The translations under genes and the position numbers were made by a program. Below are positions 21,554 to 32,955 of a stretch of DNA of 64,000 bases, in pieces. Positions within the stretch are counted from its first letter, which is position 1. Every line of letters starts with the position of its first letter. This DNA is from Patescibacteria group bacterium UBA3291 (GTDB lineage Bacteria > Patescibacteriota > Gracilibacteria > Absconditabacterales > Absconditicoccaceae), in the NCBI GenBank assembly GCA_002361595.1, contig DETJ01000009.1, positions 62,001 through 126,000 of the forward strand, in the 5' to 3' direction. Under the pieces are notes generated by a model. That model did not search any database and was not told where the DNA came from. It saw nothing but the letters and a program-made list of their open reading frames with translations.

Positions 21554-21583
21554 AATCAATTACTATAAAAACAAAAAACTTAT

Positions 21584-22093
21584 CTATTGTTCCAACAATT
21601 TTACACACTCTTTACCAAACATTTCTGCAGCCTCGGGTCAGTTTGCAGTCACTATATTTCCATAACGAATCACCATTTCATCTTTCCATACTCCTCCATA
21701 ACTTTCTATAAATTTTTGCTGTAATCATTCATCATCTCGTGATGTTACAATTTTTCAGTTGAATACTCCACTTTCGCTCACCACCATAGGAGCTATACAT
21801 ATTGCTCAGAGTTTTTTAGCTTCCTGGGCTATACGTAAATAATTTGCATCATGTAAATACTGAGTCAAACAGCCTCATCATCAGATAAAAATCACCATTT
21901 CAAATTTATCTCATTTTATTTCCGATAAATCATAAGCCGCCTCTATTTTCTGACCAAAAACTCAAACACAATGTCACTTCCTTCATGCAGCAATTGTAAC
22001 TTGTGCATTAGCTTCTAACAAAGCTTCATAAGTCGCAGAAAATTCATGGTCCTGAAAGCCATTGTTTGCAATAATCATCACAGCAGTTTTCAT
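21584..22093 (-). CDS. DJ-1/PfpI family protein
   Basis: Encodes 169 residues. VMIIANNGFQDHEFSATYEAL at the start and MVIFIGGGGCLTQYL mid-protein match DJ-1/PfpI. The nucleophile elbow is AICIAPMVVSESG, with the Cys kept but the usual following His/G-P changed. Family members act as proteases, deglycases or chaperones; the specific role is not readable. The ATG could also be the in-frame one three bases earlier (22096). A TCAGATTTT motif lies about 18 nt upstream. Confidence 0.85.
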
Positions 22094-22264
22094 CATCCAT
22101 AAATTAAGAGATAAAATCTGACCATATAATCAGAGTAAATTTATAAATATAAAAAGCAAGAGATAAACAAAATATAAATATGTCAGCACCTAAAAAACGA
22201 TAATTGCTTTTATCTGGGAAATAAGTATAATAGAGTTTAGTTTTATCCATCACACGATAAAATA

Positions 22265-24013
22265 ATGAAAATCTGACTTGTATGAGCCACAAATGTATGA
22301 AAATCTACTCTTTTCAATAGATTGATTGGACAATTTCGTGCAATTGTAACCGATATTCCGGGGACTACAACTGACATTATTCAACATAAAGTAGAAACTG
22401 ATAATTGAGTTTATACTTTTTTTGATTCTCCAGGATTACTAGATTTTACTGAAGAACTCGAATATATTGAGCAAATTATCAAAGAGTCAGATTTACTTCT
22501 GTTTTTGATAGATGATAGTGTATGAATTACTGCAAAAGAACATCATATTTTGGAATTGATTAGGAAAGAAAAAAAGCAAGATACTACAATTCTAATAATC
22601 AATAAACTAGATATTAAACGAAAAGAATCTGAAACTGAAATGGCGATTTCTGACTATTTTACTTTATGATTATCTAGTGTAATTGGAGTTTCGGCAAAAA
22701 AAGAAAGAAATCTAAGCACAATCGAAAGTCAGATTAATTCATTCTATAATAAACGAAAAAAAACTCATAAAGATAAAGAAGAATCTGTAGAACCATTCAG
22801 AATTTGACTTGCTATTTTATGAAAGCCTAATGCCGGGAAATCTACATTGTTAAATACATTAGTATGAAAGCCTCTAGCAAAAGTAGCAGATGTAGCATGA
22901 ACTACTAGAGATTATGTAGCTGGAAACTTTTCACGAAAAGGTAGAGATTATGTAGCTTACGACACAGCATGAATCAAAAAACGCTGAAAAATCCACTGAA
23001 TCGAAAAAATTGCTTATGATAAGACCAAGGCAATGCTTGAATTTGTACGTCCTGTGGTAATTTTTATGGTAGATTGTACTCAATGAATCACTCACCGTGA
23101 TATGACATTATTACAGGAAGTTCACCAACTCGCCTTGCCTATGATTTTCGTGTTAAATAAGGTAGATCAAGTCAATCCAAAAGCTATTGATGCAATGATA
23201 AAAAATACTCAGACTTATCTAGATTTTGCAAAATATCTACCAATCGTTCCAATGATTGCTATCAAATGAGAATGAATTGATGATGTGATGAAATTCGTTT
23301 CCATTTTGCAAAAAGAAAATACAAAGAGAATCGCAACCAGAGACTTGAACGAAACTCTACAACATGAAATGATTCAACGTCCTCCTCGCTTTCCAAAGAA
23401 TAAAATCTGTAAAATACTCTATGCTACTCAAATCGCTGTAGATGCTCCGACTTTTATAGTTTTTGTAAATCACAAAGCTCGTGCAAACTTTGCATTTAAA
23501 AAATGGGTTGAGAATAGCATCAGAAAGAATTTCTGATTTATATGAGTGCCTATCGTAATTAAATATCGTAACCGTGGAGAAAGCGGAAAAGAACGTGATA
23601 TTTTTGTAAAATATAATGAGCAAGATGTAGAAAATGCATGACTTGAGGCAATTCAACCATGAGATGATTATGAAGAAGAAATACCAGTAAAAAAATCTAG
23701 AAAATCTGACTTAAATGAAAGAAATCCATACACAAACAAATGAGTTCGTAAACGAGAAAAACACGTTAGCAAATTTGAAGAAGTCAAAAAATCAAGAACT
23801 AAACAAAGATTTCCAACTGATGATGAGATTGAAAATAGTGGAGAAAAAAATAGAAAAACTGAAGTAAAAAAATCTTCCACTCACGAAGCTAAAAAACCGA
23901 AGAAAAGAAATCAATATTCCAACGTAAAGAATATGAGTCAGTGAAAAATTAATGCAATGTTTGCCGAAGTTTATTGAGATAAAAATCAAAAAAAATCAAA
24001 AAGAAGAAAATAA
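22265..24013 (+). CDS. der: GTPase Der (EngA) with basic C-terminal extension
   Basis: Encodes 582 residues with two G domains in tandem. First: GATNVGKST (7-15; both flanking Gly TGA), DIPGTTTD, DSPGLL, NKLD. Second: GKPNAGKST (about 186-194), DVAGTTRD, DTAGIKKRG, NKVD. A KH-like domain follows with the FVNHKARANFAFKKW strand typical of Der. It works in 50S ribosome assembly. About 100 extra residues at the C-terminus are rich in Lys/Arg/Glu and end in KKSKRRK, longer than in most Der proteins (about 440-490), perhaps an rRNA-binding tail. Confidence 0.95.
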
Positions 24014-24052
24014 AATTAGTTTGATAAAATCTTTTTACTATCAAATGTAAAA

Positions 24053-25072
24053 ATGAAAATATCTACTATTTGAGCATGAAATCGATGATTAGCACTCAGT
24101 GATGTACTCGCCTACAATGGTAATGATATTTTAGTTTACGCCAGAGATACGAGTAGTGCAAACGAAATTAACGAACATCATACCTCCTCAAAATACCTTT
24201 GAGATAGAACAATCGACAAAAAAATTCAAGCAAGTAGTAATTTAGAGGAAGTCCTAGAATTTTCGAATTACTTAGTAATTGCTGTTCCTAGCAAATCTAT
24301 AATTTCTGTACTGGATGAGATAAAAAAAATAAAAAATTCTAACAATTATTTTTTCATAAATGCTACCAAATGATTTGCTAACAAAAAAACGATTCAGCAG
24401 ACTATAAGTGAACATTTCCCAGCTCATAGATGATTAGTTTCAGTACTGTGACCTGGATTTTCTAAGGAAGTAATAGATAAAAATATCACATGTCTATGTT
24501 CAGTTTCAAACAACGAAGAACAAGCCCTTTTTGTTCAGGCTCTTTTTTCCAATAATTATTTCAGGCTTTACACTCAGAATGATGTAATTTGAGCTGAGAC
24601 CTATTCTTCACTCAAAAATGCCATCGCTATAGCTAGTGGAGTAATTTCATGACTATGATATGGAATCAATACAAAATCTAGCTTAATTACACAAGCAGTC
24701 AGAGAAATGGCTATAATATGAAAAATTCAATGAGCAAAAGAATGAACATCATTCTGATTAAGCGGACTCTGAGATGTAATTTTAACATGTTCTTCTGATG
24801 AATCTAGAAATTTTGAAGCATGATATAAAATCTGAAAGGATAACTGAGCAGAGATTTTTCTAAAGAATAATAGAAAAACTGTGGAATGATTATCCGTAAT
24901 ATCAGTAGTTGAAGATATTATCGAGAAAAATAATCTAGATCTTCCAATTTTTCATTCACTTTATGAAATTATTTACAAAAAAGCTAAACCAACTGATATG
25001 CTAAAAAAAATCATGCTACGCAATCTAACTGATGAATGAAAATTATATCAACAGATTAAACATGTTAATTAA
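24053..25072 (+). CDS. gpsA: Glycerol-3-phosphate dehydrogenase [NAD(P)+]
   Basis: Encodes 339 residues. ISTIGAGNRGLALSDVLAYN is the Rossmann motif, slightly changed from the usual G-x-G-x-(W)G-T-A-L. LVSVLGPGFSKEV, LKNAIAIASGVISGL with the catalytic Lys, and FGLSGLGDVILTC are the GpsA motifs. It makes sn-glycerol-3-phosphate for phospholipids. It follows der by 39 nt and ends at a bidirectional terminator facing ftsX. Confidence 0.93.
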
Positions 25073-25073
25073 A

Positions 25074-25102
25074 AAAATCTCTCCTTTTTAGGAGAGATTT
25101 AT
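25074..25102. terminator. Bidirectional terminator between gpsA and ftsX
   Basis: AAATCTCTCC pairs with GGAGAGATTT with T-rich and A-rich flanks on both sides; the genes converge here. Confidence 0.85.
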
Positions 25103-25118
25103 ATTACTATAAAATACA

Positions 25119-26150
25119 TTATTTCAACTTTTTATGTAGTTTAGAAACGAATGCATAAGAAATTCCCATTAATGCTCAAACAATAACCAAAATCTCAACG
25201 ATAAATAACAATATAATTACTCACCATTTAGCAAATAAATGTGCTGTAAGTGTATAAGAGAATAATTGAGACATATAGTAATCAAATATTCCCATTGAAA
25301 CTAAAGTAAGCAATAATGAAATCAAGAATCCTCCTATAATTGAATAAAGAATCAATGTTAAGAATGGCATAATAATTTGAGATTTAGTTGCTCAAAGTAA
25401 TTTCTTAACTTGAATATCTGGCCAAAATCTGTTGAAAATTGAGCGTAGAAAGAAAATTGAGAACGACAGTACCGCAGCTGCTAAAATAATAACCAAAGAC
25501 ATAGAAAGAATTTGAACAAAATTTGAAAGTCTGATTACATTTCTAATTCTATTTTCCTGACTTTCTAGATTATCTAATTGTTCTACATCCTGAATATTTA
25601 TAATAATATCTTTATTTTCTAGCATTACTTCTTTCAAAGTTTCATATTTAGAGATATCTGGAAGCGTTACATAAAGCGTAGCTGGTAACGGATTACTCAT
25701 TCAGAATTTTTCTAAACTTCAATTTAATTCTGGTAATCTTTTCATCATGAAATCCATAGCATCTTCCTTAGTTAGGAAATTTACTTTTAATCACTCTCTT
25801 TCAAGCTTATCTCTTAATTGCATAACTTGTTTATAAAGTCTTGTTTCCTCCTCTACATCATCATTTAGATAGAAATACATTCAAAGTTTATCATTCAATG
25901 ATGCATTTAATATATTTCCATACATAGATACTCCAATTAAAATATTTAGTAAGAATAAAAGGAAACCAGACAAAACACTAATCCAAATCATTTGTCCTCT
26001 ATATGAACGAAAAATCGATTTTACATCATCGATAAATGGTTTGGATGGTTTTTCTCTAGTTTTTGAAATAAGTGATTTAATACTAGGCATTTTCACTTTT
26101 GACAGTTTAACCTTTGGTAATTTAATTTTTGGAAGATTTAATTTTCTCAT
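25119..26150 (-). CDS. ftsX: FtsX-like cell division membrane protein
   Basis: Encodes 343 residues. A basic N-terminal tail built of K-L-P-K/K-V-K-L repeats precedes DVKSIFRSYRGQMIWISVLSG and the first helix. The extracytoplasmic domain (FYLNDDVEEETRLY, LREEGL-type region) is followed by three helices in the FtsX order, with the DIQVKKLLGATKSQI cytoplasmic loop (V-x-x-L-x-G-A-T) that couples to FtsE. FtsEX controls peptidoglycan hydrolases at division. ftsE is not in the window. Confidence 0.88.
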
Positions 26151-26199
26151 TTTTTGTGAATACTATAAATAAAATTTTATTTTAAATGATTTAAATAAC

Positions 26200-26823
26200 T
26201 TATTTCTCCAATTGAAAGTGTTTCTTTCATCATAGATACTTTTCGAATAATGCAATTTTTTTATCATACCATTCAATTGGCTTATCTACAATTTTTAGTC
26301 CTGCATGATTATCATGATAGAAACCAATCATTTCTTCAGATTCTTCATAATCTTCATCTAGAATTGATAACTGAATAATATTGTAAATCACTTCAGCATC
26401 TAATGAATCTTGTTTAAAGGCTTTTCTTAGAAAATCTCTTCATTTTTCACGGTTTCCATATCGATATTCACTTAATCCATAACAACGAATTATTTCATGA
26501 TTTTCTCAATTAGTGAGCTGCATTGCTTTTCTTAAATATGTACGAGCTTCTTTTCGATTATTTTTTTCCATCTCAAGTAATCATTTCACATATAATCAGA
26601 GTGGATCATCTTTCTTAGTTGAGTTTAGAAAAGTTACTGCTTTATCTGCTCAATCCATATTTCATTGACGATACTGAATATCCGCAATCATCAATAATGC
26701 TTGCTCATTTTTTGGGTCTCTCGTAAGTATTCTATTCACCATTTCAATTGCCTCATCATACTTTCACTCCTCTGTCAGTTTAGCTATTTCATCCAAGACT
26801 TCTTCGGGTATATATTTATCCAT
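26200..26823 (-). CDS. Tetratricopeptide-repeat protein
   Basis: Encodes 207 residues made of consecutive TPR helices: EEGKYDEAIEMVNRILTRDP, NEQALLMIADIQYRQGNMDG, GLYVKGLLEMEKNNRKEARTY, EIIRCYGLSEYRYGNREKGR. No signal peptide. It lies 49 nt upstream of ftsX on the same strand and may be cotranscribed, suggesting a scaffold role near the division machinery; this is inference. Confidence 0.8.
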
Positions 26824-27022
26824 ATCAAAAGCATCCAAATAAAAATATTGTACGTATAATTATATCCAACAACAATCAAAAAAGCAAAAAATCCGACCAT
26901 TTTATCATCACTTTAGCTTTACTTTTTTATATAAAATTATACAGCATTTTTATATTGTTAAATAACTTGTATTTTCATTTTATATTTTTATTCTTTAATC
27001 AGAATTTATTTCTATTTTGAGA

Positions 27023-27562
27023 ATGAATTTAGAAAAACTTTTCTGAAGCAAAACCAAGGTAGATATACTCAAATACTTAGTTTTTCGTAGGCAATGAGTT
27101 TCTATGAGAGCATTAGAAAGTGAGATCTGATGGACTTTCCCTGCTATCAAAAAACAGATAGATTCATTGGATGAATCATGAGTATTAGATATCCAAAAAG
27201 ATAATTCTGGTTTTTCTATTTCTATAAAAAAAGAATATTTCGATTTATTCAAACAGATATTTTTTACAGCTCTCAAATCCAATTTAACAATTCTATTCGA
27301 CACATATTCAGTAATGATAAACAAATATTTCTTATGAAAGATTTTTTGAGTACCACTAGATATGGATATTGTAATAATTTATCAACATATGGAGAAGCCT
27401 CAAATAGATGAGCTAAAAAACTGAATCTCCGAATTATTTAGAGAATTTTTTATTGAAAATGCTTCAATAGTATTTATGTCTGCAGAAGAACGAGAAAAGA
27501 GGTATAGACTCGCAGATAAATTTGTGCTCCAAGTTATTAGGTATTTCCCTGATACCAAATAA
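27023..27562 (+). CDS. Winged-helix DNA-binding protein
   Basis: Encodes 179 residues. The N-terminal 70 residues (VDILKYLVFRRQGVSMRALESEIGWTFPAIKKQIDSLDESGVLDIQ) have the helix-turn-helix and wing order of MarR/ArsR-like regulators or of nucleotidyltransferase-linked wHTH proteins. The rest (residues about 75-179) is an alpha/beta region with DMDIVIIYQHMEKPQIDEL. Target unknown. It precedes galE by 76 nt in the same direction. Confidence 0.7.
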
Positions 27563-27638
27563 GATTGCATAATCTAAATAAATCGATACAATTTAATTCA
27601 CATCACAAAAGATAAATCATTTATTTTCTACACACCAC

Positions 27639-28700
27639 ATGGGACAGAAAAAAAAGATTCTTATCACATGAGGACTATGATATATTGGTTCTCATACAGC
27701 TACAGTTTTTATTGAAAATTGATATGACGTTATCATTGTAGATAACCTATCAAATTCTCATGAATCAGCATTGGAATGAATCAAAGCCATCTCGTGAAAA
27801 ACTCCTAAATTCTATGAACTAGACCTTAGAAATTATTCAGATTTGGATGCTGTATTTGAAAAACATGCAAGTGATATAGCTTTGGTTATTCATTTTGCAG
27901 CCAAAAAAGCTGTTTGAGAAAGTTGTCAGGATCCTTTCCTATATTATGACCATAATATTTTGGGAACGATAAATTTGCTCAAAGTAATGAATAAGCATCA
28001 CATAAACCAGATTATTTTCTCTAGTAGTGCTACAGTATATGATGCAGAAAACTTACTTCCTCCGTTTAGTGAAACAGATAAAACAAAAACAACTAATCCA
28101 TACGGAACTACGAAACTTGTAATCGAAAATCTACTCCGTGATATGGTAATGCAAAAATGATTTTCAGCTGTAGCACTGAGATATTTCAACCCAATTTGAG
28201 CTCATCCATCTCATATCCTATGAGAAAATCCCAAATGAGTACCGACAAATTTACTCCCATTCTTGCTAAAGGTAGCTAAATGAGAAATCGAAAAATTAAG
28301 CGTATTTGGAGATGATTATGAAACTGAGGACTGAACATGTATCAGAGATTATATCCACGTAATGGATGTCGCAGAAGCTCACTATGCTGCAGCAAAATAT
28401 CTATTCGATAGAATAGAAATTAATGAAACTAGTGAGATGTACACAGCAGACCCTGTATTTGAAATATGTAACATATGAACATGATATGGAAAATCTGTTG
28501 CAGAAATGATATGAATAGTGGAAACAATAGTCGATAAAGAAATCCCTTATGAAATAGTAGCTAGAAGACCATGAGATGTTGCCATATCTTTAGCTAATCC
28601 TTTGAAAGCAAAACAACTTCTAAATTGGGAAGCTACTAGAACTGTAGTTCAATGAGTAGAAGATGCCTGGTTATATTTAAATAACGAAAAAAGAAAATAA
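27639..28700 (+). CDS. galE: UDP-glucose 4-epimerase
   Basis: Encodes 353 residues, normal length. ILITGGLGYIGSHTATVF is the Rossmann motif (Gly as TGA), VIHFAAKKAVGES, FSSSATVYD and the YGTTKLVIE Tyr-x3-Lys catalytic pair follow, then ALRYFNPIGAHPS and RDYIHVMDVAEAH. It interconverts UDP-glucose and UDP-galactose for surface glycans. ICNIGTGYGKSV and RRPGDVA close the sugar-binding domain. Confidence 0.95.
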
Positions 28701-28712
28701 ATCTGAATCATT

Positions 28713-28753
28713 AAAAAATCCACAACCATTTATTTCGGAAGTGGATTTTTATT
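28713..28753 (+). terminator. Terminator after galE
   Basis: AAAATCCAC pairs with GTGGATTTT across a 17-nt loop with T run; also works for the convergent gene at 28768. Confidence 0.75.
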
Positions 28754-28767
28754 TTAGATTTTAAATC

Positions 28768-29385
28768 CTAATTTTCATCATTTAAATCATCAAACAAATG
28801 TGTTACTTGATTTGATCTATTAGTTGAAGATTCTACAGATTTATGATTCTCCTCAACTATATTCATAATCCTAGTTTTTCTATTTGATTTATTTGAGATT
28901 TTTCGAAGAGAAATAAAACTCCAAACTAATCATCATAATAGTAATAATCCATCAATAGCTACCTGTCCATTTATAATTGAAATTTTTTGAGTTACCCCAC
29001 TAGCCATAGCTATATTTGCTCAATCCATTACTCACATAAACACACTAACTATAATCCACAATAATAAGAAATCTACCAATGGCTCATCTTCACGTAAAGC
29101 ACATAATTTAGTAATCCATCCCTTGAAAGAAATACTTAAATTCCACATGAATAATCCTATCATAGCCAATAACATTACTAATCATGATTTCCATAACATT
29201 CCTGAAAGTAAAAATCTAGCTCCATCTCCATTTGCATCCACCACAGGGAAAAGGAACAAACAAAATGCTAAAACTGCTAAATAAAGCACAAACCATTTCT
29301 TTGTATTTTTATAATTAAGAAATCTTGTGTACAATTTTGTAAAGAAAATTTTAGTTCTCTTCAAATAAGCATTAAATTTTTTCAT
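28768..29385 (-). CDS. Hypothetical membrane protein with four helices
   Basis: Encodes 205 residues, not recognised. A basic N-terminus (KKFNAYLKRTKIFFTKLYTR) is followed by hydrophobic segments KKWFVLYLAVLAFCLFLF, GLVMLLAMIGLFMWNLSI, LVDFLLLWIIVSVFMGVM and AIDGLLLLGGLVWSFIS, with a charged cytoplasmic tail. The membrane layout suggests a small channel or secretion accessory; no family assigned. It marks the last chromosomal gene left of the mobile element. Confidence 0.75.
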
Positions 29386-29858
29386 ATTTACAATAAATTA
29401 AAAAATAAAACTCACAAACTAGTAACAAGATATTAATATTTTTTAATTTATCAAGTGAATATTAAATAAAAATATGACAAAATTTTGAGTAAAAAAATAA
29501 AGGATTAAATCCTTTAGTTTGAAGTACCTGTTTTTACGACACGGAGTATGGAAATCAAACCAATTGATATGAAATATTCTCAAATTTATTAGATGTATGC
29601 TTTAAAAATACATCTCTATTCGAAAACATATATGACCGCATATTATCTCACGATGAATTAAGAGATAAATTTTTCAGTAATAACTTAATACAACAGTATA
29701 TTTAAACTATGAAGAATAAATAGCTCACAAAGAGTTATAGTTTTAGCTTATAATTATCATTACATGAGAGATAATCTTATTGATACATCATCTCCAGCAC
29801 CGCCTAGAAAAACAATGACTAAGACGCTCAAAACATTTTATCATCTAAATATCACAAA
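29386..29858. other. Gene-poor left end of the mobile element
   Basis: About 470 nt with only short frames. A GGATTAAATCC palindrome lies at about 29504-29514, and a possible 38-residue leader frame runs into rep (see 29764). I looked for a copy of the tRNA-Leu 3' end here as the second attachment site and did not see one. The exact element boundary is therefore not fixed. Confidence 0.4.
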
Positions 29859-29880
29859 ATGCAAAATAAATCATTATTAG
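29764..29880 (+). CDS. Possible 38-residue leader peptide overlapping rep
   Basis: ATG at 29764 opens a short frame (begins MRDNLIDTSSPAPPRK) that ends 22 nt inside rep. rep has no visible Shine-Dalgarno, so coupled translation from this frame is possible. Only length and overlap support it. Confidence 0.3.
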   Translation: MRDNLIDTSSPAPPRKTMTKTLKTFYHLNITKCKINHY

Positions 29881-30872
29881 AAAGAACTTTGGCTAAGATG
29901 GAAAAAAGCCAACAAAAGAAGAAAGAGGTTGTTGAATATATGCAACAGCATAAACCTCATCTTTTATGATCTGTATTTAAAACAAATAGGATTAAGGATT
30001 GTTGTAATGTTTTAATGTTTCGTGATTATCTTAACTGAGAGCAAAAATTATATAAAGCTAACTTCTGCAAATACGATAAATTCTGTTTAGCATGTTCTAC
30101 CAGAAGAAGTATTAGAATGATTCAAAGATTTGAACAATGAATACAGCAATATCAATTATATAATAAACATCGATATCATATTACATTAACAGTAAAACAT
30201 AATAGAAATCAGAGTTTAAAAACTGTTTTAAACAAATTATGCAGTGCAAAAGAAAAGCTATGAAAGAGATATAGGAACTGAAAAAGAGCATCACAAAAAA
30301 CTAAAAGTTTTATGAATTACTTTGATTGAATTATAAGCTCTATAGAAGTAACATATAATGAAAGGAATTGATGGCATCCTCATATTCATATTTTAGCATG
30401 TAGTGATTATGAATTACCAATAGTAGTAGAATATCCATGATGAAAAGAAACTCATCTTAATAAAGAATTACAAAAAGAATGGTATGATGTAACATGAGAT
30501 AGTTATCAGATTTCTATGAGAAAGATTAGAGTAGATCAATGATATTTTGATAGGAATTGAATCTGAGAAGTATTCAAATATGCAGTAAAATTTTCTACAT
30601 TAGATGTTCCTCACTTAGTAGATCTTATAGAGTTACAGCATAACAGAAAATATCACTTCTTTAGTACTTATGGAATATTCAGATGATGGAGATTAGATAA
30701 GGAAGATAAATGAGAAGATAAAGGCTTTGTAGAAAAGACTCTGACTTATTTTGAGAATGAATATATAGAAGATAACGATGATTTAGAGATAGAAACTCCA
30801 AATAATAAAAACAATAACCCCAAGAAAACCCCTATGGGGATACAACAAATATATGATGAAATATTCAGTTAA
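29859..30872 (+). CDS. rep: Rolling-circle replication initiator (HUH endonuclease, Rep_1-like)
   Basis: Encodes 337 residues. FCKYDKFCLACSTRR near residue 70-84 is the Zn-binding Cys cluster. WHPHIHIL at 172-179 supplies the HUH metal motif (His175, His177), and VFKYAVKFS holds the nicking Tyr241. This is the architecture of plasmid RCR initiators, which nick the double-strand origin and prime strand-displacement replication. Gly codons include many TGA, so the element is adapted to code 25. Its presence beside an integrase suggests an integrative plasmid. Confidence 0.88.
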
Positions 30873-31047
30873 GTGTCCGAAAACTCATTCAGAGTTTTAT
30901 AAGTTATTATCTATTATTTCTGAAATTATAGAGATAGTTTCGGGACAAAATTACCAGGTTTTTGAAAGAGTGATATTTAGAGATTTAAATCAATCAACTA
31001 TCAAAAAACTAAAATTTGTTATGATAGATATAAGGCTTATTATTTAA
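30853..31047 (+). CDS. Small hypothetical protein overlapping the rep 3' end
   Basis: Encodes up to 64 residues, starting 20 nt before the rep stop (a second ATG is at 30856). Mixed charged and hydrophobic: SVKCPKTHSEFYKLLSIISE then RDLNQSTIKKLKFVM. It may be a copy-number or partition accessory by position, but nothing in the sequence identifies it. Confidence 0.4.
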   Translation: MMKYSVKCPKTHSEFYKLLSIISEIIEIVSGQNYQVFERVIFRDLNQSTIKKLKFVMIDIRLII

Positions 31048-31104
31048 ATATTAATCCTGAGTTTTTTGATAAAATTACATAGTTTTTATGCTGGTTTTCT
31101 ATAC

Positions 31105-31156
31105 AAAACAACCTAAAACAACCAAAGGTTAACCAAAAAACAACCAAAAAACAACC
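31105..31156 (+). repeat. Short iteron-like array of AAAACAACC
   Basis: AAAACAACC occurs at 31105, 31115, 31137 and 31148, with a degenerate GGTTAACC copy between. Start spacings of 10, 22 and 11 put all copies on one face of the helix, as in iterons or multi-site operators. It lies 230 nt after rep in a 374-nt gene-free stretch (30873-31246), otherwise without signals except the terminator at its end. Confidence 0.6.
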
Positions 31157-31196
31157 ATAGGTTATTTTGAGGAATAATAGGTATAATAAAGAAAAA

Positions 31197-31228
31197 ACTC
31201 TATGATTATTAAACCATAGAGTCTTTTA
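31197..31228. terminator. Terminator between the repeat array and the minus-strand cargo
   Basis: ACTCTATG pairs with CATAGAGT, followed by CTTTTAAT; A-rich on the other side, so it can also end the minus-strand transcript. Confidence 0.7.
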
Positions 31229-31246
31229 ATATATAATTCTGATTAA

Positions 31247-32140
31247 TTATTTATACATAGGTAAATCTACTGTAATATGAGATATTTTAATATTAGGTAA
31301 TTCGTCACTTGCTTTGTTCTTTCTTGCCGTAATTTCTAATAAAGATTCATCATATCATGGTATTTCGGATAATGCCCAGAATTCACAATTATCATCATGA
31401 GCATCTATTAATTCTTTTGTTATTCTATCAAATGGGGTAAGAATGATACATTTAGTTTCTCATTCTTCTAAAGGTTTAGATAAATTATAAATAAAACTAT
31501 GTATTTTTATTCTTTGTGAGTTTTGCCAAATATGTTTATGTTCAGAGTTGTTCGCAAGTTCAAGAGTACTATCAACACTCCTAGCATTACTAACTTCTAA
31601 TTTTAATTCATGTATAGTCTTTCAAACTTCAACCTTTTGATGACGTTCATCTAATTCTTCTCAATAGATAGGATCTCATCGAGCCTGAGTTAGTTTTGTA
31701 TGGTAAGGTATATTTAAATAAAATCTTCCTCATGTTCATTCTCGTGATTCAAAAGAATCATCAATATTAATTATTGGAAAATTTTCAATTTCAGATCATA
31801 ACCATAATTCACCCCAACTTTTTCATTTACTATCTTCAGGAACTACAAAACGAGAAATTAATCATCAATATCGTTTTTTATATAACCCATCGGAAAAATC
31901 TTCACTTACGGCAATTCAATGATCTTTCAGTAAAGTAAGGTATATATCTAAATCACTAGGATATCATCATTGAAAATCTTCTCAATATTCATTTAATTGA
32001 TTATATAATATGTATGAATGAAATATTCATACTGCACAGAAGAAAGCTGCAATAATTCAGAAAATTATTCAAAGTGTAATCTTACCAGCTTTACTAAATC
32101 ACCAGATTTTCATTTTTGTTTGTTCATTTTTTGTTTTCAT
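31247..32140 (-). CDS. Element cargo: hypothetical membrane-anchored protein
   Basis: Encodes 297 residues, not recognised. One N-terminal helix (ITLGIIFGIIAAFFCAVGIF) anchors a large extracytoplasmic or cytoplasmic domain with Trp/Gly-rich strands (GKSWGELWLGSEIENF, ECEFWALSEIPGYDE-like). Downstream of three lipoprotein genes on the same strand, so it may be part of one transcription unit. Confidence 0.7.
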
Positions 32141-32250
32141 TTTTTTATATAACATAATATAAAAATATTTATAATATATTATATACAATATTATAATTTT
32201 GTCAAATATTTTACCACTTTTTCTGAAAAAAGTTTTATTTGTAGTAAATG

Positions 32251-32931
32251 CTATATATTCATATATGATTGATTAAATATTACTTTTTGATTTCATTCTA
32301 CAAAGTTAGTTTCACATAATCATGGCCAAAACCATTCATATCAATCTTTGTTATAAACAATCCTGAAATTTCAATGAATGATTGTTAGTCTTCATGATTC
32401 ATCTCTTGTTTCTTTTTCTAAACCTTCCCAAACTAAATTAACAAATTCTCAATCAGGGATTATTTCATTAAACTGCTTCATTGCATCATCTTTACATCGT
32501 TCTTTACGCTCTTCTTCTGTATCAATATGATCTATATTAACTACAGGTTCTTCATTATTTGATTTGTCATTATAGAAGTATAAATCATGTAATCATCAAC
32601 CAGTATATATGTTACAAATAAAATTCTGAGATTTATCTCAGGCTTTTGCATATCATTTTATTCAATAGTATGTTCATAAAAATTGCACATCAGTAAAAGT
32701 ATATTCAATAGATCATGAATTATCATAGAAATATTGAGCTGTTGGATTTGGCGTTTCCTCAATATTATCAAATAATGCCTTATTTACATATTCCATGCAT
32801 TTATGTTCTAATACATCTATATCACTTTCATTTATACAATCATCTCAACAATTTTCTACTACTGTTTTATTACATCCTGTAAGTAGTAAACTTCAAATTA
32901 ACAAAGTAGTTAAAAGTCAGATTTTTCTCAT
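32251..32931 (-). CDS. Element cargo: lipoprotein 1
   Basis: Encodes 226 residues. The signal peptide MRKIGLLTTLLIGSLLLTGC ends in a lipobox (L-T-G-C), so the mature protein is a lipoprotein from Cys20. The mature domain has paired cysteines (NCGDDC) and a C-terminal FRIVYNKDGYEWFWPG strand. No family recognised. Signal peptide nearly identical to the next upstream gene. Confidence 0.8.
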
Positions 32932-32955
32932 TTTTTTAAATTCTTATCATATAAA

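Noticed and set aside
29386..29858. Left attachment site as a copy of the tRNA-Leu 3' end
   Set aside because: No stretch matching TTACCAGGGATGGGACT or a clear part of it was found; only short chance matches such as TTACCAGG at about 30952.
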